A stretch of DNA of 64,000 bases from Gemmatimonadaceae bacterium. GTDB taxonomy: Bacteria; Latescibacterota; UBA2968; UBA8231. The notes beneath the pieces are model-generated. The model ran no database searches, had not been told where the DNA came from, and was given only the letters and a program-made list of their open reading frames with translations. The position numbers were made by a program, and so were the translations under genes. Location: NCBI GenBank assembly GCA_026706075.1, contig JAPOZM010000066.1, forward strand, positions 35,340 to 99,339, given 5' to 3'. Within the stretch, counting starts at the first letter, position 1. Every line of letters begins with the position of its first letter. Positions 59,483 to 64,000 of the stretch are shown here, piece by piece.

Positions 59483-61516
59483 TCAGGCGGGCAGCTCGCG
59501 CCTCTGCCCGGAGATGCGGAACTTCAGCTTCTTGCTGGGCTTGAGCGACGGAAAGGGGCTGAAGCGGAGCCTGGACTTGAACTTCTCCGGCGACACGTCA
59601 ATCGTGAAGTAGTGCGCCAGCATGAGCAGATTCGCCGCCAGGTGCAGCTCCATCCACCGGGTGCCGAGACACTTGTGCGTGCCCAGCCCGTAGGGGGCGT
59701 ACCCGGGGTTGCGATGCTCATGGCGCGGCGGCAGGTAACGGTCGATGTCGAACTTGCCGGGGTCGGGAAAGACGTCGCTCATGTAATGGGTGGCGGTCAT
59801 GGCGATGTGAATCCGTTCCCCCATGGGCAGCTCGTGATTCTCGACCACGCACGTGTTCATCACGTTCCGAATGGACATGGAGACGATCGGGTACATGCGC
59901 AGGCACTCCATCAGAAAGCGGTGCGTCACGTCGATGTTGGCGGGGGTGAACTCCTCTCTCCCGGGGTCGCCCTTGGCGAACAGGGCATCCGCTTCGGCCT
60001 GGATCCTGGCGTAGAGGTCGGGCTGCGACGCCATGGCGTAGACTACGAGGCTGAACGTGTCGCCGAGGTAGACGCTGGCAATCAGGGCCGCGGAGAAGGC
60101 GAACCGCAGGTTGGACTCCGGGAGAAACTGGGGGTCGCTCGCGTGCAGGCTGAGGTAATCGTCCACCAAGTCCCGCGGGCAGTCGGCCCGTTGGGCGGGG
60201 GTATGGACGCCCTGGACCCGCTCCATCAGTGTGTCCAGGGCTTTCGCCCGGCGCCTCATGCCCGGCGTGTTCAGCGTGAACCGGGGCAGGACCTTGGCCA
60301 CGTGCACGCTGAGGGCCCGCATCTTGTAGGCCATCAGGTCGTCCATGAGGTCCTGGGTGTCGACGCCGATGAACAGGGGCGAGAGCTGGGCGTTCACCAT
60401 CTCCCGGCACATGGACGTGGCGCGGTAGGAGTCCCCAACCCTCAGGCTCGCCAGGTACTTGCGCCCCAGGTCGTAGAGCTGGTCCAGCTGCCCTCCCAGC
60501 CTGCCGCCGGAGTAGGCCGGCGACAAGGACTTGCGGAGCCGGAAGTGATCGGCGCCGTCCAGGGCGGGCAGGACGCCGGAGGCGCCGTAGACCTTCTCGA
60601 AGTCGCTGAAGTAGTCCCTGGCTCTCAAGTACATGCGCCCCCGCTTGTGCACCCAGCGGTTCGTCTCGAGTCCGGCCAGGAAGATCATGGGCTTCGAGAA
60701 GGGAGGGCGGATCTGGAACACCGGACCGTACTCCTCCGCAAGGCTCCCGAAGAGGGCGTTCAGGTTGCCGTCTCGAACATGCGGGTTCAGCAGCAGCCTG
60801 GTGAGCGAAACCGTCGGGATCTTCCTGGCAAGGGCAGGGCGTTGAAGGGCCGGGCCGGCGAGGTTCTGAGAGACCGCATCGGCCAGGGAGCGGCCGATCA
60901 GGTCCATCCTGCAGATGAACTCGATGCGCTTCTCCGCCTCGTCGTCGAGCTGGAATATGAAACGGAAGACGTCGCAGGTATTGACGAGGCAGATGATGAT
61001 GACATCTCGCGGATCGGGAATCTCGTCGGTGAATATGACCCTGCTGATCCGCGTCTTTATGAACTGGCCCGCGGTGCCCTCTTCCGACTGGCCGGACAGC
61101 TCTCCATGCCAGACGGCAGGAGCCAGTGTCCAGAACTCACCGTCGTGATACTCCAGGATCTCCAGGTCGACCAGGCGATCCAGAACGGAATCGATGATCG
61201 ACTCCGCACGGGGAGCGAGCCGTTCGATCCAGTACTGGGCGTTGTGTTGAACAGACTCGGCTGCGATTTCCTTCAGGATGGGGTCGAGGGCCGGGTTGCC
61301 CGTTTCCGACTCGTCCACGAGGAACAGGGATTCCATGTCCGTGTCGATACGGGATTGGAGTGAGAGCTCCGCGAGCACGGCACCGGCCACGGCGCAGTTC
61401 AAGTGCCAGCCGGGTACCTGGTGAAAGTAGCCGGTCTCCTCGCTGAGGAGCATCAGGATGAGCTCTTGAGTCAGAGTCAGCGGATGGGTCGTCAAACCCT
61501 CGGTCGTGTCAGCCAT
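59483..61516 (-). CDS. GPP34 (GOLPH3-like) domain fused to cytochrome P450
   Basis: A 677-aa fusion. Residues about 10-215 resemble the GPP34 family (eukaryotic GOLPH3/Vps74 and bacterial homologues): LTLTQELILMLLSEETGYF, CAVAGAVLAELSLQSRID, VLDRLVDLEILEYHDG and the late RDVIIICLVNTCDVF helix. GOLPH3 binds membrane phosphoinositide and cargo enzymes; bacterial roles are unknown. Residues about 230-677 are a P450: I-helix SVYLGDTFS (D486-T487), ExxR as ECLR (537-540), FDIDRYLPP, and heme site YGLGTHKCLG with Cys616 and Tyr609 in place of Phe. All catalytic marks are intact. The fusion is unusual; it may hold the P450 on the membrane near its lipid substrate. It overlaps the RND stop by 8 bp. 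Confidence 0.83.
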   Translation of the reverse strand: MADTTEGLTTHPLTLTQELILMLLSEETGYFHQVPGWHLNCAVAGAVLAELSLQSRIDTDMESLFLVDESETGNPALDPILKEIAAESVQHNAQYWIERLAPRAESIIDSVLDRLVDLEILEYHDGEFWTLAPAVWHGELSGQSEEGTAGQFIKTRISRVIFTDEIPDPRDVIIICLVNTCDVFRFIFQLDDEAEKRIEFICRMDLIGRSLADAVSQNLAGPALQRPALARKIPTVSLTRLLLNPHVRDGNLNALFGSLAEEYGPVFQIRPPFSKPMIFLAGLETNRWVHKRGRMYLRARDYFSDFEKVYGASGVLPALDGADHFRLRKSLSPAYSGGRLGGQLDQLYDLGRKYLASLRVGDSYRATSMCREMVNAQLSPLFIGVDTQDLMDDLMAYKMRALSVHVAKVLPRFTLNTPGMRRRAKALDTLMERVQGVHTPAQRADCPRDLVDDYLSLHASDPQFLPESNLRFAFSAALIASVYLGDTFSLVVYAMASQPDLYARIQAEADALFAKGDPGREEFTPANIDVTHRFLMECLRMYPIVSMSIRNVMNTCVVENHELPMGERIHIAMTATHYMSDVFPDPGKFDIDRYLPPRHEHRNPGYAPYGLGTHKCLGTRWMELHLAANLLMLAHYFTIDVSPEKFKSRLRFSPFPSLKPSKKLKFRISGQRRELPA

Positions 61517-64000
61517 CGTCTCTCGCCTCCCCGCATCTGGGGCGCCACCGGGCCATCAGACGCAGATGTATGGTGCACAGCGCGGGAACGACCATCATGA
61601 GTATGGCCGTGGTGAAGAGAATGCCGCAGCCGAGCGACGCCGCAAAGGGGACCAGGAACTGGGCCTGGATGGCGCGTTCCAGGATGAGGGGTGTGAAGCC
61701 GAGGAAGGTAGTCACGGAAGTGAGCATGATCGGACGAAAGCGCCCCTTGGCGCCCTCCACGATCGCTGCTCTTGCCGGGGCGCCTTCGCCGAGTTTCTGA
61801 TCGATGAAGTCGATCATGACCAGGGAATCGTTCACCACCACCCCGCTCAGACCGAAGATCCCCATGAAGGATACCGCGCTCAAGGCCACTCCCAGGATCC
61901 AGTGGCCCAGGATCACGCCGATGAAGCCGAAAGGGATCACGGCCATGATGATGAACGGCTTGGTATACGAACGGAGGGGGATGGCAAGGAGCGCGAAGAT
62001 CATGATCAGGGCGACCGCAAACCCGCGGTAGAGCGCGTCCAGGGACTCCAGCTGCTGCTGCTGTTCCCCACCAAACGTGTATGTGAGGGCCGGGTACACC
62101 GCGGTCAGGTCCGCGAGGATCGAAGTGGCCAGGATCTCGTTGGCTTCGTCGCCGGAGATCACCGAAACGTCCACGTCGGCGGTGACCGTGACGACGCGCT
62201 GACCATCCCTGCGCCGGACGGCTGTCGGCGACACGCCCGGCTCCAGGGAGGCGACGCTGATGACCGGGACCTCGGCCCCGCCCGGCGTGCGGACCAGGTA
62301 GCCTTCGACATCGGTGATGGAGTTCCGCTCTTCCGCGGGCAGACGCACGTAGACCCGTACCTCTTCCCGGCCGCGCTGCACCCGGACGGCCTCGGCGCCG
62401 AAGAAGGCGGCGCGCGCCTGCCCCGCCAGCTCCTGCACCGTGAGACCGAGGGTCCGCGCTTCCGGCCGCAACTCCAGCTGGAATTCCGGGATACCGGGAG
62501 TGTGGTCCGAACGGATGTCGTAGACGCCTCCCACTCCCCGGAGGCCCTCGACCACCGTATCGGCGACCTGGGCGAGTCGCTCCGGGTCCGGATGGGAGAG
62601 CACGGCCTCCACCGGGTTGCCCAGGGTGAAGATCTCGCTGGTGAAGGTGAGGCCGCGCACGTGGGGCAGGACACCCACCTCCTCCCGCCACGCCTGCACG
62701 ACCTCCCCCGTGGAGATCTCCCTCTGTTGGGCCCCAAGGAGCTTGAACTCGATGGTGGCGATGTTGGCCTGCGGATTCAGGGTTGGCTCCGGATTGAGCC
62801 CACCCTCGAGTCTGGAGCCCAGTCCGACGGTCACCGTGACGCCGGTCAGCAGCGGCGGCGCGTCCCCGGGCCGGCCGCGCGAGAGGCTCTCGATGACCCG
62901 GTGGCCCGCGGCCTCCAGTTCCTGCGCCACTTCGTAGGTCCTCGAAACGGTCGCCCCGTCGGGCATCTCCAGGACGGCCGTCGCGATATCCCCCTCCACG
63001 TCCGCGGCCAGCGTGGTGGGAACGATCCCCGCGGGCAGCAGGGAGATGCTCAGCACGAGCATTCCCACGGCCCCCGCCATCGTCACCCCGGGCTGGTCCG
63101 TCGCGAACCGCAGGGCCCGGTCCAGGGGCCCTTGAACGAACCGGTTCAGCAGCGAGTCGACACGACCCTGGAGCCCCGCGAAGAGCCGGTCAAAGGCATT
63201 GCCCGGCACCCACTCCGGGCCGTGCAGATGGGACAGGTGGTTGGGCAGCACCAGCAGCGATTCCACGAGGGAGACCAGCAGCATGGCGATGATGATGATC
63301 GGCAGGGCCCGCCATACGTCACCGACGCCGCCCGGGATGAACAGCAAGGGGACGAAGGCTACCACCGAAGTGAGGACGGCGAAGGTCAAGGGCACCTTGA
63401 TCCGCCGCACGCCGCGGATCGCGGCCGCGACCCCGGGTGTTCCCCGCTTGCGCTCGTATCGAATGTGCTCGGCCACGACGATGGCGTCGTCGACGACGAT
63501 CCCTATGGCGAGGACAAAGGAGAACAGGCTGATGGTGTTGATCGCCACGTCGAATGCCATCATGACGGCGAGGGCGCCCATTCCCGAGACGACGAGGCCC
63601 ACGGCGACCCACAGGGCGAGCCGGACTTCGAGGAACAGGCTGAGCGCGATCAGCACCAGCAACAGGCCGAGGATACCGTTCTTGAGGAGAAGATCGGCCC
63701 GTTCCTCGTAGGCCTGGGATTCGTCGTTCCAGATGGTGACTCCCACCCCGTCCGGCAGGGACGGGACCACCTCGTCCGCCAGGTGCTCCCGGACGCTCGT
63801 GGCCACATCCATCACCTGCTCGCCTTCGGCACGGAAGACCTCCACGAACACGGCCGGCCGGTCCTGGTGCCGGACGATCAGGTCGGTCTGCTGAAAACCG
63901 TCGCGGACCTCGGCGATGTCGCCGAGACGCAGGACCGTGCCGTCTCGGCCGCTGAGAAGGACGATCTCCTCGAAGTCCTGCTGGTCGTAGTTCTGGCCGA
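61509..64000 (-). CDS. RND-family permease (AcrB/HAE1-like), N-terminus beyond the window
   Basis: The last 830 residues of an inner-membrane RND pump; the frame stays open to base 64000, so the 5' part is missing (the GTG at 63851 is internal). Visible parts are the first-loop end (NYDQQDFEEIVLLSG...LGDIAEVRDG), TM2-6 including AIGIVVDDAIVVAEHI, where the TM4 Asp pair is intact unlike the two pumps at 7192-13625, the second periplasmic loop, and TM8-12 with SGVVVNDSLVMIDFIDQK. It leads directly into the P450 fusion (8-bp overlap), so it is probably the exporter or trafficking pump for the lipid made by the cluster. The adaptor and outer-membrane channel, if any, would lie beyond 64000. Confidence 0.88.
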   Translation of the reverse strand, partial: GQNYDQQDFEEIVLLSGRDGTVLRLGDIAEVRDGFQQTDLIVRHQDRPAVFVEVFRAEGEQVMDVATSVREHLADEVVPSLPDGVGVTIWNDESQAYEERADLLLKNGILGLLLVLIALSLFLEVRLALWVAVGLVVSGMGALAVMMAFDVAINTISLFSFVLAIGIVVDDAIVVAEHIRYERKRGTPGVAAAIRGVRRIKVPLTFAVLTSVVAFVPLLFIPGGVGDVWRALPIIIIAMLLVSLVESLLVLPNHLSHLHGPEWVPGNAFDRLFAGLQGRVDSLLNRFVQGPLDRALRFATDQPGVTMAGAVGMLVLSISLLPAGIVPTTLAADVEGDIATAVLEMPDGATVSRTYEVAQELEAAGHRVIESLSRGRPGDAPPLLTGVTVTVGLGSRLEGGLNPEPTLNPQANIATIEFKLLGAQQREISTGEVVQAWREEVGVLPHVRGLTFTSEIFTLGNPVEAVLSHPDPERLAQVADTVVEGLRGVGGVYDIRSDHTPGIPEFQLELRPEARTLGLTVQELAGQARAAFFGAEAVRVQRGREEVRVYVRLPAEERNSITDVEGYLVRTPGGAEVPVISVASLEPGVSPTAVRRRDGQRVVTVTADVDVSVISGDEANEILATSILADLTAVYPALTYTFGGEQQQQLESLDALYRGFAVALIMIFALLAIPLRSYTKPFIIMAVIPFGFIGVILGHWILGVALSAVSFMGIFGLSGVVVNDSLVMIDFIDQKLGEGAPARAAIVEGAKGRFRPIMLTSVTTFLGFTPLILERAIQAQFLVPFAASLGCGILFTTAILMMVVPALCTIHLRLMARWRPRCGEARDDG

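Overview
The window is GC-rich, densely packed bacterial chromosome with almost no long intergenic gaps. Many genes are joined by ATGA or GTGA overlaps. Three secreted proteins end in the NYPNPFNP-type FlgD-like domain used as a C-terminal sorting signal in FCB-group bacteria and several uncultured phyla. Together with the mixed sugar-acid, D-amino-acid and ureide enzymes, this suggests an uncultured lineage near the FCB group (Latescibacterota-like is a guess). No rRNA or marker tree is available here to prove it. No CRISPR array, IS element, rRNA or replication origin was seen.

Layout. 1-5127: the end of a DsbD-N-like protein, a secreted DUF3179 protein, a flavoprotein/polyferredoxin fusion and an MBL-fold hydrolase. 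5157-14998: a tetR-adaptor-RND-RND-TolC efflux operon with a palindromic operator. 15087-19094: a divergent chorismate synthase coupled to an unusual 895-aa UxaA-family protein. 19100-21900 (minus): Ldh-type dehydrogenase, carA, and a lysine-tailed SWIB protein. 22170-28091: proC-hisH-hisF-proB-ftsB-like-recO-glyQS. 28088-37311: a promoter and hairpin, tRNA-Leu(UAG), then tig-clpP-clpX-engB-serA-purA-prpB-prpC-cupin. 37308-40305: DUF4416 (minus), then a D-threonine-aldolase-like / RraA-like / ureidoglycolate-lyase set. 40338-42066: a Phd-antitoxin-like stub and an OLD-like ATPase-TOPRIM gene, which looks like an acquired accessory insert. 42109-54551: amidohydrolase, family B DNA polymerase, an unrecognised 429-aa protein, and four exported proteins (YWTD propeller, repeat-bearing TlpA-like, SIMPL, GH-like). 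54559-55918 (minus): prolyl aminopeptidase and a GNAT enzyme.

The most interesting part is 55919-64000. Five genes encode a Rieske oxygenase (plus strand) and, on the minus strand, an RND permease (cut by the window edge), a GPP34(GOLPH3-like)-cytochrome P450 fusion, a methyltransferase closely resembling eukaryotic sterol C-24 methyltransferase (Erg6/SMT), and a COG2907-like FAD oxidoreductase. Together they look like a sterol or triterpenoid-like lipid tailoring and export cluster. No cyclase is visible in the window, so the substrate is inferred.

Other notable points are a UxaA protein made of two modules that have decayed in complementary ways, a five-copy LDSLY repeat in a TlpA-like protein, an A10 slippery run that would cut the SWIB domain off its histone-like tail, and several genes whose -10 box lies 6-8 bp before the ATG (leaderless mRNA).
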